Below are positions 53,131 to 63,299 of a stretch of 64,000 bases of DNA, one piece after another (the first letter of the stretch is position 1; every line of letters starts with the position of its first letter). Location of the stretch: assembly GCF_004359215.1 (NCBI RefSeq), contig NC_090613.1, positions 2,381,192 through 2,445,191 on the forward strand, written 5' to 3'. The stretch comes from Bremia lactucae. Lineage: Eukaryota; Oomycota; Peronosporomycetes; Peronosporales; Peronosporaceae. A program made the translations under genes and the position numbers. Below the pieces are notes generated by a model, which did not search any database, was not told the origin of the DNA, and saw only the letters and a program-made list of their open reading frames with translations.

Positions 53131-53652
53131 AGGGGGGATGGTGTAACGGGTTAAAGTTGGTCAAATATTTTACAGTCCCCCTTAAGTACACTTGGTGTAC
53201 TAAAGGGGATGGTCAATTACTTAAATAAAGTAATTAGACCCATAACTCGGGTGTGTACACATTTGTGACCAACCTTGTGTATGTGATGCACATAGGTGCA
53301 TTAGCATTAGGAGGGATGACGGCTAGCGTCATCCATTATGCGAGATATCTATAAAGATACGCTCGCAATGCATGTTAGTGTTATCTACAGAGATGACTTT
53401 TTTGATTGATAAAATAGGTATTTATATTTAATGCGATTAAATATAAATCAGTCTGAAAACTACTTTCTAGTTAATAAGTGAGCACGAGGGGTGGATTACC
53501 GCTCCCGTGACGACACTTTACTAGAGTACTTAGTGGGTTGGGTGAGGTCGCTGAGGCGCCCACCACAACTTCCTGGTTAAACCGCTTCCTCGCTGTGCTA
53601 GAGTGTGTGTCTAAGTAGAGCGTGGCCGCATTACGACGTGCCCGCCTACAGG
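53131..53652 (+). repeat. T2 polypurine tract and 3' LTR
   Basis: AGGGGGGATGG (53131-53141), then TGTAACGGGTTAAAG at 53142 to GCCCGCCTACA at 53652. About 511 bp. The pseudogene of a host carrier begins 76 bp later. Confidence 0.85.
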
Positions 53653-53728
53653 CTCGCAACAAAGCTTTAGAGCTTCCCTACTATCCATTACGCTCACCCG
53701 AGCTTCTGCTCTTTCGCCCTCTGTCACG

Positions 53729-54389
53729 ATGACATCGTCAAAGGAGACTTTAAAGGCTAGCAGTGCGGAAGCTGAGCAGCGCCAAGCTTGTGCGCTGTAT
53801 CTCACGCGTGACAGTGGACTAGCTGCTACGCGAGGCCTTTGCGCCGTAGATACAGACATGAATGGCAAGGTCAATGTTATGGATATTCAGCGTGGTCTGC
53901 GAAGAGCCGGCGTTAATATCTTAATAGAAGACGTAGGGAATCTTATGAAACGCTTGGATCCTAAGAACTAGGGGCAGCTACGTACGAAGATTTCTACGCG
54001 CTACACGGTGCCATTATTGTAGAGGGATTTCGCTCGTTGACACGAAATATAAAGGCTACCTCGTCGACGTGGACTTGCAGCATGGACTGCAGACGCTAGG
54101 TATCTCCCCATTGGGCAGCTGCATCCAAAAGACGCGCATTGTGTGGAGGAAGCGGGTTGTAAGCACTCGTACCTTTTGTTACGGTCCAAGATGTCACGGC
54201 GCCTGAGCTACTTATATGGGATCCTGATGTCCATGAGCTTTCTAGAAATTGGTAAATAGCCAGTGTCGAGGTTGGTGAGGGTGGATTCTGCGTCTCGCTG
54301 CCAGTAGATAAACTCGGCAAGTTTAAAAAGGTACCTTCTTCTAAAATATTTCTTGGTGGTGCCTTCTCTGGTGTATTCGAATCTTTCAT
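53729..54389 (+). pseudogene. EF-hand mitochondrial carrier (SCaMC-like), broken
   Basis: From ATG 53729, 80 codons contain a canonical EF-hand loop DTDMNGKVNVMD (about residues 45-56), followed by GLRRAGVNILIEDVGNLMKR. After a stop/shift at 53969, ATYEDFYALHGAIIVEGFRS and KGYLVDVDLQHGLQTLGISP (second, calcium-loop-poor EF hand) follow in other frames. Further on are VTAPELLIWDPDVHEL and FKKVPSSKIFLGGAFSGVFE, which resembles the start of the first carrier repeat. This order (EF hands then SLC25 carrier) is that of calcium-regulated ATP-Mg/Pi carriers of the mitochondrial inner membrane. Only the N-terminal ~220 residues remain and at least three frame breaks are present. It ends before a T3 LTR. 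Confidence 0.6.
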
Positions 54390-54540
54390 TTTGATTCATG
54401 TATTATTTTTCATAATACATTTAATTTTCGGCGATGTTTAACACAATTAATATCTGCACCAGTCTGCAGCAGAACAGTTTGCCAATGGCTACTATTGAAA
54501 TGAAAAGAGTAAACACCTTTTCTTTTGCTACTGTGGGAAT

Positions 54541-55259
54541 TGCAATGGGGCATACATTGATTGGAGAACCGTGTTGTGGTACTTTTACCTTGTGGGTAAT
54601 ATACACTTTTATCCTATTTTAAAATAGATAATTACTTAAATCCCATTTATTATGGGTAACAAATGTGGTCTAAACTCTTCAATCCAGTGAAAAGATCTTC
54701 TGCAGCCGTTAAGCTTGTCCTTTGCCGTCGACGATGGTATAGAGGTAATCAAAATTGCCTTAGTTTAGGAGCAATCCTTGAACAATGCCTCGCCGACAGC
54801 TTGGTATAAGCCGTCGGCCGAGAGGTCAGATGCCGAGCTGCCTCCTTGCCTGTGATCGATGTTACACTTTTCTTCAACTAAGAAAAAAGATGTACTGTTA
54901 TTTCGGCGTCGCCAAATATAAATCTGGCGGCCGAAATCTAATTTTAAATAGCTAGGGTAAGGTTAAGATTTAGATAATTAAATAAAGTGCAGTTCCCTTC
55001 ATGACCTTAAAGCGTCTAGTGCCTTCCTCAGGCTTGCGCATTGATCTGTGAGAAATAGGAGCCTTTCTAAGGTGCATACTCTCGGACACTTGTCGCCACT
55101 TGGTACTACGAACCCCTGAATCCCTTGAACTAGGATTTGTCAAGCTTTGATAGCCTGTAGGACTCCCTGAGTTGTTTACCCCGTTAGTCTATAGAGCTAA
55201 GACACCATTTGAGTCTATAAGTCTTCCTCTGATTCAAGGGGCGAGGTAGCTCCGCTACA
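54541..55259 (+). repeat. T3 5' LTR with an internal foreign patch
   Basis: TGCAATGGGGCATACATTG to AGCTCCGCTACA. The LTR is longer than its 459-bp relative because about 200 bp (54690-54890) of other sequence lies within it. The primer site TGGTAGCACT starts at 55262. Confidence 0.75.
54690..54890 (+). mobile_element. Patch of T2 gag joined to inverted T2 integrase inside a T3 LTR
   Basis: 54720-54833 matches the T2 gag segment at 48419-48535 (GCCGTCGACGATGG, CGACAGCTTGGTATAAGCCG). It is directly followed by GAGCTGCCTCCTTGCCTGTG (54834-54862), which is T2 integrase in the opposite sense (compare 23297). Two distant element parts are stitched together, so this is not a simple insertion. Confidence 0.7.
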
Positions 55260-55429
55260 CCTGGTAGCACTCGTGGTCCATCTATACCTGAGTCTTTTAA
55301 GACTAAGCCTTCACTGAAATGTAAACGTTTCCAGAACTTTCACAGACGCAACGCATAGCGTATGACAAGCTCAGAACTTTATTTGGGCCTGAACATATAG
55401 AGTTCATTACGTCCCAGGGCGCCGAGGTC

Positions 55430-56400
55430 ATGCATGCAAGGCTTGAAGCCTTCATGCGATATAAATCCTCCCTGATCGGACAGGTTCAGGATTACCTTGC
55501 AGCATATATGCCAACCCGGTACATCTCTGTACCCGATTCGAAGCCTAAGGCTCACCCTCTAGTTGTCAATGCAAAAACATTTGAGGGAAAGAGGGAGAAA
55601 GCCCTCTTTTTGGATTAAGCAGATGTAGATGTCCATTGGCCTCGCCTTGTTCTTAACAGGGAAAAGGTTGCTATGGCCATTTCCAAACTCGGAGGTAAAG
55701 CAATGGAGTGGGCACTATAGTGCAGTACGTCCATAAACGACGCTTGTCCTTCATTAAATTCGCTAAATCAGCAAATGACTTGCATCCTCACACCGCCTGA
55801 TCAGGGTTCTCGCATGCGAGCACGGCTCCTAGCGACTCCGCAGGGTAAAGAAACCCTAGGAGACTTTGTCCAAAAGTTGAGAACTCTCATTAAATGTATG
55901 CATCAAGACCCGGTGCAAGAAGCAATTGATGTAACAATCTTCATGGGGATCTTAATGAGGGTGTTGTCCGGACGGAATTATTCCGGTCTTATCCTGCTAC
56001 TTTCGAAGAGACAGTTGCCATAGCGCTCGCGCTATGGCAACTGTCTCTTCGAAAGTACCACGTAAGTATGCTCGCGTTACCACACCAGTTTACCGTACAA
56101 GCTTTTCGAGCACATAAGTACCGTCTAATAGAACGGAACCCCTGGACCTAAGCCTCGTTCGGGAAGGAGAAGTTGCTTTACAATCCGTGGAACAGCATAA
56201 GAACATCTGTAGATGTTATATGTGCGAAAGCACGAAACATTTACGTCCGGCCTGTCCCCTACGAAATACGCGTAAAGCTCGAAAGAGCACCAACTCCGAC
56301 CTACACCAGAAATCTGGTACGGTGCGGGAAAACATCGATATCCAGTAGGTGCGGGGAGCCCTGCTGGGGAAGACCTAGGCTCTGTTGAACCCCTACGAGG
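55430..56400 (+). pseudogene. gag: T3 gag, degenerate
   Basis: MHARLEAFMRYKSSLIGQVQ; PLVVNAKTFEGKREKALFLD, stop; ISKLGGKAMEWAL; RLLATPQGKETLGDFVQKLR and TLIKCMHQDPVQEAIDVTIF are Gypsy capsid-like. A 29-bp inverted duplication (55998-56057) breaks the frame. A decayed zinc knuckle lies near 56310-56345. Confidence 0.75.
55998..56057. repeat. 29-bp perfect inverted duplication in gag
   Basis: Arms 55998-56026 and 56029-56057, exact inverse copies around a 2-nt centre (TC). Confidence 0.95.
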
Positions 56401-56439
56401 TGAGAATAAACAGGACCTAGCCCCAATTAGCTCGGTGCG

Positions 56440-57715
56440 TAATTACTAGGGGCGTGAGTACAAGCCTGGCTTATTAGTCGCTCAAGCGACTGTGAATGGA
56501 TTTGATAAGCCATGGTCAATGTTAATTGACTCAGGAGCGTCTTGCAATTATGCTCGACTTCTTTTTCTTGAGGGATGTTAACAATACGTTGAGGTGCTTA
56601 AAGCGCATGAAAGTGATACAATCACTGTTTGCTTAACGACTGGGACTCGTGTCACTGTTCCTAAATTCCCATTGAACATAGGTATAAAGTTTCTGGGCTT
56701 TGACACTATGGAACGCTGCCATGTCTTTGATTTGGATTTGAGATATGATCTCATCCTTGGTATGGCCTGGCTTGAATGCCATCAGTCATGGATCGATTGG
56801 AAGTCTTAGGCGCCACGCGCAATGTTCCTAGCAAAGTTTTGGACAGTCATGAGCCCACCTTGGCTAGGGAACAAAAGCGCTATTGGCGCGGATCATTGAC
56901 TGAGTCCATCAGTGTTTAAGACATTGGAACGTCTGAGTTAATGAACTCCAATGTTGAAAACATTAATTCTGAGCCCGGCTCAGTAGAAGGAAGCGCAACG
57001 ACACGTACTTCGTCGAGTGACACTCGTTGTAATAACAATTCATTGAATGCTGAAAGCATTGTTGGCCTAAGGCCAGTCGTCAGGGGTATAATATTCCTGA
57101 AATATGTGGGAGTGGCACGTCTAAGTCCACCGAGTGTGGTCGGCCGAGGTGGCACCATACTGAGTGTCAGTAGTGACACTATTGGCGGTCCCCCAGGACC
57201 TCAAGGGTGCAATATCCCTGAGATACGTGGAGTTGCACGTCTAAGTGTCCACCGAGTGTGGTCTTCCGAGGTGGCACCATACTGAGTGTTAGTAGTGACA
57301 CTATTGGCGGCTCGCCCGGGCATTATGGGTCAAACTCTTCTAGTGCACGTGAAGCGACGATTAAAACGTTTGCCGGATAAGGAAGTTGGGTTACCAAACT
57401 CCTTGTCAAATGTCGAATTAGACACCATGTCTGGTATAGAACCAATACAGGCTGGTAAATTCGGAGACGTGAATGTCCCGGTCTCTAAGAGCCGTATTGT
57501 CTCTACTGCAAGACAGGGGAGACGCGAAGCGTTTATATTCTCACACAGTGATATGAGTGAGCAATTAATCACGCTTGTAAATGGCGTAACCGGTAATATT
57601 GAGGAAGGAGATAGCATTGCGGTAACCCCTTCGTTACATGCTCTTTTAGAGCTAGACGAAATGTCTATGAATGAGTGCGGCCGAGCGTTAAAGCCTGGTG
57701 ACTTATCTGAGATGG
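56440..57715 (+). pseudogene. T3 protease and protease-RT linker
   Basis: Protease: VNGFDKPWSMLIDSGASCNY (active site near 56530), then after a stop ITVCLTTGTRVTVPKFPLNI and LRYDLILGMAWLECHQSWID ending at 56808. The D-S-G-A-S and L-I-L-G-M boxes are intact. The linker continues to about 57715 with PSLHALLELDEMSMNECGRA and LKPGDLSEM. It contains many short palindromes and a direct repeat of about 120 bp (GGCCGAGGTGGCACCATACT-like, 57149 and 57268). Confidence 0.75.
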
Positions 57716-59885
57716 GGCGACTCACGGCAAGAAGAGTAGGAACTCGAATGTGTCGAGCCGAGTTCACAAAAATGGTGTCAACCCTGTTGACGCGTGTACA
57801 GCATTGTTGAGTGCGCACTCAGCAAGTGGTAAAAATGCACTTTAACTCTTGAAGGAAGTAGCAGAACTCCAAATCACATTTTTAAGGACTCGATTCGCGC
57901 GCTCGGTTTCCCATCCGTTTCCGGATGGGCCGCGGTTGAGATCTGCATGCAGCTTTGTCCCGAGAAGCTCGAACAATGACGTTCAAAATGCGGATGTGAA
58001 TGTGGAATCACGGTCCGAAACAATATTATCCGGCAAGCCGTGATGGCGAAACTCCGCGTCATGGAGTGCATGGCGGTCTCTGCCGCGGTGATCGTAGTCA
58101 TCTTGCTAAGTCGGTCGACAAATACCAGGACACCCGTTCGATCTTAAATATCGGTCGCGAGCCGGAAGATAAAGTCCATCGAAACTGAACGCCAAGCTTC
58201 AGGTGCTATCGGCAATGGTCGCAGGGGAGCCTGCGATGATGGGGATGGCTCAACCCGTTGGCAGATTTCGCATGTATGAATCCAGTTGCGTACCCACTTG
58301 TACATGTGGGGCCAGAAGAAGCCGCGAGACACAACCGCGAAAGTATTTTTGCGGCCTAAGTTGCCGCTAATTGGAGCATCGTGATACTCGTAAATAATCC
58401 GAGCACGCAAATCCGAGTCGTTGGCGACGACTGTACGAGGAGCATCGAAGTCGTCGATGCTGTACAGAAGCAAGTCAACGTCTAAATTGTTTCGCTGAAT
58501 GCAATTAAGCCTTTTTGATAACTTAAAAGTTCAAGTAGTGCTAGCTGTCTTAATATTAACCTTTTCTTTTACAATTTTGTAATGATCAATATTTTTATTA
58601 ATATTATTTTTTTCTCTTTTTTTTACATTAACAAAATTTATAGTTTCTCTAAGTTTTGTCCAAAGCGCTTGCCGTTTCATCTTTGGAAGGCGTGGATTTG
58701 ATCACGCTTGGTTCGAGACAGAGCTCCCAGTGCAACATCACTGGGAGCGCGTAGATGTGCGATAACACCCGCGTAATCAGAATCATTCTCGTAAGCAGCG
58801 ACTATTTCGTCGAATAAGCACTGCTCGGGGTGACCCGAGTTAAATGTAGCGATACACACATCGCACATCTTTCTTCATCGTCATCGTCGTCAGTCACCTG
58901 GCGACTCAGCGCGGTCCGAGGATCGTAGTCGGAACGTCGTAATAGAGCATCAGCAAGGATATTGGTCTTGCCCAGTTTGTAATGCACGACGAAGTTGTAC
59001 TCGGAAAAGAAGGACAGTCACCGTGCCATCCGTTGGGATAAGTGCGGAGTCTTTATTGCTGTGCGCAGCGATAGATGGTCGGTATATAAAGCAAAGGTGC
59101 GTTCCCCAAGCAGCTGAAACGGAACTTGATGAGTTTTAAGCAATGCGGTACGCATTTAAGCAAAAGCAATGCGTACCGCATTGCTTAAAACTCCATATTA
59201 TGAACTGGATAGTTCTTCTCCGCTGGCTTCATCTGTCTTAAATGATAACTCACGACTCGTTCACGGTCCTCATCATCAAATTGCATGAGGGTACAACCAA
59301 TTGCGAAGTCACTTGCATCGATTACCACGTGTAATGGCTTGGAGTCGTCCGGAAGGATCAACACTGGTGCTGAAGCCAGGATCTTTTTTTACTGCATCGA
59401 AGGCCGTTCGGTGCTTGGGACGCCACGACCACGTGGCGTTTTTCTTCAAAAAAGGCGACAAAGGCTGTATAGAACCGGCATAATCCTTCGTATACTTATG
59501 AGGTAATTGGCCAAGCCGAGCCACTGACGCAACTCCGTAGGATTCTCGGGCGTGGTCCAAGAACAGATTGACGACATCTTTTCTGGAATAGCTCGAACTC
59601 CCGACTTACTCACATAGCAACCGAGCACCGAAATTTCCGGTTCACAAAAGACACACTTCTTGAGATTCGCGTACAACTTGTTGTCTCGCATGACTAAAAC
59701 ACCTGTTAAAGTGTCGAAGGTGAACTTGGATATCGCTGAGATTGTTCTCAGCGCGACGATGGCCGAAGATGTCATCGAAGTAACTAGGAGCGAAGTCCCG
59801 GAGTGGTCTCAATACTTGAGACACCATGTGATTAAAAGTGGGGTGCATTCTTCAACCCTTGTGGTATCACTAGTAATTCCCGTAG
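57716..59885 (-). pseudogene. pol: Inverted block: RT palm, RNase H, integrase core
   Basis: Minus strand from 59885: VIPQGLKNAP, RPLRDFAPSYFDDIFGHRRA (59790-59740; active-site F-D-D), the connection (EISVLGCYVSKSGVRAIPEK), RNase H end (MHYKLGKTNILADALLRRSD near 58980), an AT-rich 170-bp interruption at about 58500-58670, the zinc-finger (HDAPISGNLGRKNTFAVVSR; IHTCEICQRVEPSPSSQAPL), the core (SVSMDFIF; RDSTFTSAFWTSLFELLGTK) and ALNNAVHASTGLTPFF ending near 57720. Gag, protease and RT N-terminus of the same region are on the plus strand, so this block has been inverted. Confidence 0.8.
59131..59193. repeat. 26-bp perfect inverted duplication
   Basis: Arms 59131-59156 and 59168-59193, exact inverse copies with an 11-nt centre, in the RNase H region. 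Confidence 0.93.
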
Positions 59886-59929
59886 CAGGTATGTTTGAAC
59901 ATCAACGAGGTGGTTACCGCGACAAAATG

Positions 59930-60480
59930 ACGCGTTCTCGAAGCGCTGAGTCAAAGTCAGTGCTTGAAGAACGATTTGGAGACTCTACGAGGGTCTGGTA
60001 ATACAGTCTACGACATTGCTTGTGAGTATGCAGATGTATTCCCGGACACGATTCCGGCTGAACTTCCTGCTGATCGTGATGTTCGGCACGAGATTGACCT
60101 CGTGCCAGTTCGAAGTATTGCGTGACACGGCAGTGGCCGTTGCCTCGAGATCAATTCGAGGCTATTGACAAATTCTTCGAAGGCCACCGCAGTGCGGGTC
60201 ATGTGCGCGAGAGCACCTCGCCAAACATTCGAGTCAAACCTTCTGCGTGAAGAAGGCCACGGAAAGCTGGCGCATAGTGCTTTCGTTTAATAAGGTAAAT
60301 GATGCCACTATTCCTGCACAAACAACTATCCCCAGTAAGGACATGACGCTAAAAACCATGTCAGGAAGCGTCCTTGTCAGTACTATCGACTAACCGATGG
60401 CTTCTACCAGATCCTGATGCGACCGAGCGACATACCACTCACAGCGATGAGAAACCCGAGTGGCATGTTCCACAGAGCAT
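59930..60480 (+). pseudogene. pol: RT N-terminus on the plus strand
   Basis: CLKNDLETLRGSGNTVYDIA, EYADVFPDTIPAELPADRDV, HVRESTSPN, QTFCVKKATESWRIVLSFNK, DGFYQILMRPSDIPLTA-like, ending MRNPSGMF at about 60475. This is exactly the part of RT that should precede the inverted block (which begins at the next conserved segment), so the two are neighbours torn apart by inversion. Confidence 0.75.
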
Positions 60481-60504
60481 CCCTTAAGGTCACGTAATAG
60501 ATGG

Positions 60505-60897
60505 GGAAATCGGGTTTGCCTCGTTCGACGAACCTGAATCGACATCGTGCATTGATCGAGCGATCTCATCGTCGCGATTTGGCGACGGTCGATAATGCTT
60601 CCCGTGACCAATTAAAGAAATCGCGACTGATCAAGTGGCGAACGAAAGGACGCATTAGTCCCTTCAAAACGAGATGGTGACAGCTCGTTAAAAGATGTCA
60701 TCCTTGGAAGATGTAGTGGATCGTCTGGTTCGTGAGAACCAGACTCTATTCCGATATTATCATGCTTTAGCTCGGGACTATCAGGCTTTGGTAGACGCCT
60801 TGGACCGTTCCGGGGTAATTTGAAATCTGAAGAAGCCTCGTACTGATTATACGGGCGGAGACGCCCAACAGAGAACGTTAGAGGGGGAATGAGAGTT
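60505..60897 (+). pseudogene. Antisense-ORF C-terminal coiled coil, here on the plus strand
   Basis: Two frames: GKSGLPRSTNLNRHRALIER (60505 onward), then MSSLEDVVDRLVRENQTLFR and YYHALARDYQALVDALDRSG at 60692-60820, a stop, then NLKKPRTDYTGGDAQQRT. The tail matches RPRKKPRTDGSGGADQRK of the T1 antisense frame at 17990-17930. Its complement reads as the HPTFYVGRL-like end of integrase. The segment is inverted relative to the chromodomain just after it. Confidence 0.55.
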
Positions 60898-61330
60898 CAT
60901 CATATGGCTGCGGTTCGCCAGCTCCGAATCGACTCGAAGCACGACAGGAAAAGAAGAATCGAGAATTCAGCGTGGTGTGTGTTCACGCTATCATTTACGT
61001 GGAAGGGAGTCCACAAAGGCCTTAATACATTGAAGTCGCGAGTCCACCTCGTAACGCGCCCTCGATTACACGCTTTCCAGGACTCTTCTGGAAGCCCCCC
61101 CTCCACATCCATTGACGGAATTGATGGTAAAAAGCGTTTTCTTGTTGAAAGCTTCACGAACCACCGCGAGGTGAAAGAGATTCGAACGAATTATCTCGCT
61201 CGTTGGCGAGGGTATGCACCCTCGCATAATAGTTCGGAACTTCGTTCCTAACTGATGATAAACGTTTTGGGTTTCGTAGGATAGTACGACGAGACCCATC
61301 CTCTTCCACTGAGTCTCCATAAAAGAACGA
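60898..61330 (+). pseudogene. Chromodomain region
   Basis: An open frame to 61251 ends with a chromodomain: GKKRFLVESFTNHREVKEIR, TNYLARWRGYAPSHNSSELR, stop, then LMINVLGFVG. It is related to the T1 chromodomain at 18361 (RWRGY-PSH-S). The Trp of the W-E-P box is lost. Confidence 0.7.
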
Positions 61331-61639
61331 GCGCTTCCCGCGCTCTTAAATGGATTGGAGTTTCTTAATCATTTCTTCATGGGACCAATTTTCGCACATG
61401 TTCGTACCGCTTCGTAAAGCCTCCGTAGACTCACCTGAATAACTTTTGCCACGTATGAGCTAGGTCGTAGGCAATCCAGCCATTGGCGCCATGCTGTTCA
61501 CCCGCATCTTACAAGAGATGTGCGTCATCCAATAAGGATTTTTAAGGAGTATGCCTTTTAAAGAGCATTGCCTGCACTCTTAAAGGGACATGGACATGAG
61601 TCCCCCACGAGAGGCAAGGTATCCCTGCCTCTATAGATA

Positions 61640-62532
61640 AATGGTGCAGCTTGCAGCGTGCACCGACTACGGCCCTTTTTTCAGGGCATCAAGTGTGCCA
61701 AGCCAGACCTCGCGACCTATGCTTTGCACATTCTGTACAAATACTCCCCAAGCTTGGAACAAAGTCGTGACCCTTTGCCCGCTTACAAGTGTACTACCGA
61801 TGCCGGAAAAGGCATCGATGAAGGATTCCGTTTCGTCCTCACCAGGCATGTGAAGCCGGGATGAGTCGAACAACAGAAGATAAAAACCGATCGTTACCAA
61901 CGAGTTAGCTTGCCCTTAGAGGGCAACCAAGGCTTCTTTTCGGGAGCAAACCGCAAAACATAGCCCGTTGGATCATGTTAACGTTAACGCTAACATGGCT
62001 TTCGGTGCGAACCTTAGAATCACTCGGTTCCTGGTGATGCGTACTAGCACCACCAGTAGCATTCATACCTAAGCGAACCTTACGATCACTTCGTTCCTGG
62101 TGATGCACATTGACATCACCGGAGTTATCGCCGTCCATTGAGTCATCACAAGATGCCTCCGCACTAAAAGTGTCTGACGAAGCGTCAAACAACTCCGTCA
62201 TCACCTCCTTGGTTGTAATGTGAGAACCCGAAGGTTTCACGGATGCGACCCCAATTAATTCGGAGGCCTTAACAGTTTCTACCGAGTCGGGCTATGACGC
62301 GGACTCGTCCCAGTTCCCTATTATGGAAGTAGCAGGTGACTTGTCACTGCCACCTGCAGTAGGAGTAGCAGGTAAATATACCAGTCACATCCAATTGGAG
62401 TAGGAGGTGACTTCTTCCCAGCAGTAGACGCATGAGCGCCTACTGAAACATTTGCATTACTAGTTGCTGCACTATCCTTGTAGCTGCCACCTTTGTGGCC
62501 TCACAGGCGACGCGCTTGGGTTTCTTAACCAT
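61640..62532 (-). pseudogene. Antisense ORF beside the T4-type 3' LTR
   Basis: ATG at 62532 (155 nt from the LTR at 62687). Starts MVKKPKRVACEATKVAATRI, again a basic N-terminus. In shifted frames come VSVGAHASTAGKKSPPTPIG, then the open acidic stretch SHITTKEVMTELFDASSDTF, SAEASCDDSMDGDNSGDVNV and HHQERSDRKVRLGMNATGG (repeated as STHHQEPSDSKVRT). A 77-codon frame to 61667 follows. No family recognised. Same placement as the other antisense frames. Confidence 0.5.
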
Positions 62533-62676
62533 GCGCAAACAAATTGATTTTAAACAAAATCAATAATGCAATAAAATTGGAGTTTTAGTTAAGAAACCAA
62601 TAATGCAAATTTACAGGGAGAGACACATTAGTGTTCTCTGTTATTCCACATCAGTCACTATTGTGACTGTTTGTTA

Positions 62677-62815
62677 AAGGGGATGGTGTAACGGGATGTC
62701 CCGTTACATATAGATATTATTGATATAAGATGAAAAATACATTTTTTCTGTAAGAGGAAATAAATAAAGAAGTACAAAATTATTGCCTTTATTAATAAAT
62801 TGACTTAATAGTTCC
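62677..62815 (+). repeat. Polypurine tract and truncated T4 LTR
   Basis: AAAGGGGATGG (62677-62686/7), then TGTAACGGGATGTCCCGTTA from 62687. It matches the LTR at about 43097 for 130 bp and is cut at 62815 by the start of a T1 LTR. Confidence 0.75.
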
Positions 62816-63252
62816 TGTGACGGGGTGTATCGCTACATGAAAATAACACGTAAAGGTTGTTAATTAATATATTATCTAAAAGGTAGATAATATTTGGAGA
62901 TATTACTTTATGTAGTAATATTCAGAAATCTTATCCATAAATAGGTATAGGCCATTATATCTATTTATCCCGCAGACTAGTCAGCTGTAAACGTTAACAC
63001 AGCGAGAGACGATTAAGATTTCAATTGCATGTTTACTATTAGTTTACAATTAAGTAAGCATTAACAGATAGAAAGAAAAGATACTTTATTATATTAATAC
63101 AGTTTTCATTTAACCCTCTTTAAGCTAGTTGTAAGGGAAGTCTTCCTCTGCACGTACTAGTGTACATGAAGTGACGTAAGGCACCACTCGCAACTAAAGT
63201 TGTGCGAAGTGGACTTGTACTGAAGCAGTACAAGTCGTAGTGCCCCGTTACA
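62816..63252 (+). repeat. T1 5' LTR (437 bp)
   Basis: TGTGACGGGGTGTATCGCT to GTAGTGCCCCGTTACA. Followed after CC by the primer-binding site TGGTAGCACTTTG (63255). Confidence 0.9.
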
Positions 63253-63299
63253 CCTGGTAGCACTTTGTAGTCCGTCCAAGGACCAGTCGATAATCTAAT

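Noticed and set aside
57286..57818. Both strands open for about 170 codons
   Set aside because: The plus strand up to about 57715 fits the protease-RT linker, and the minus strand beyond that fits integrase. The rest of each frame is overlap, so neither was called as a whole new gene.
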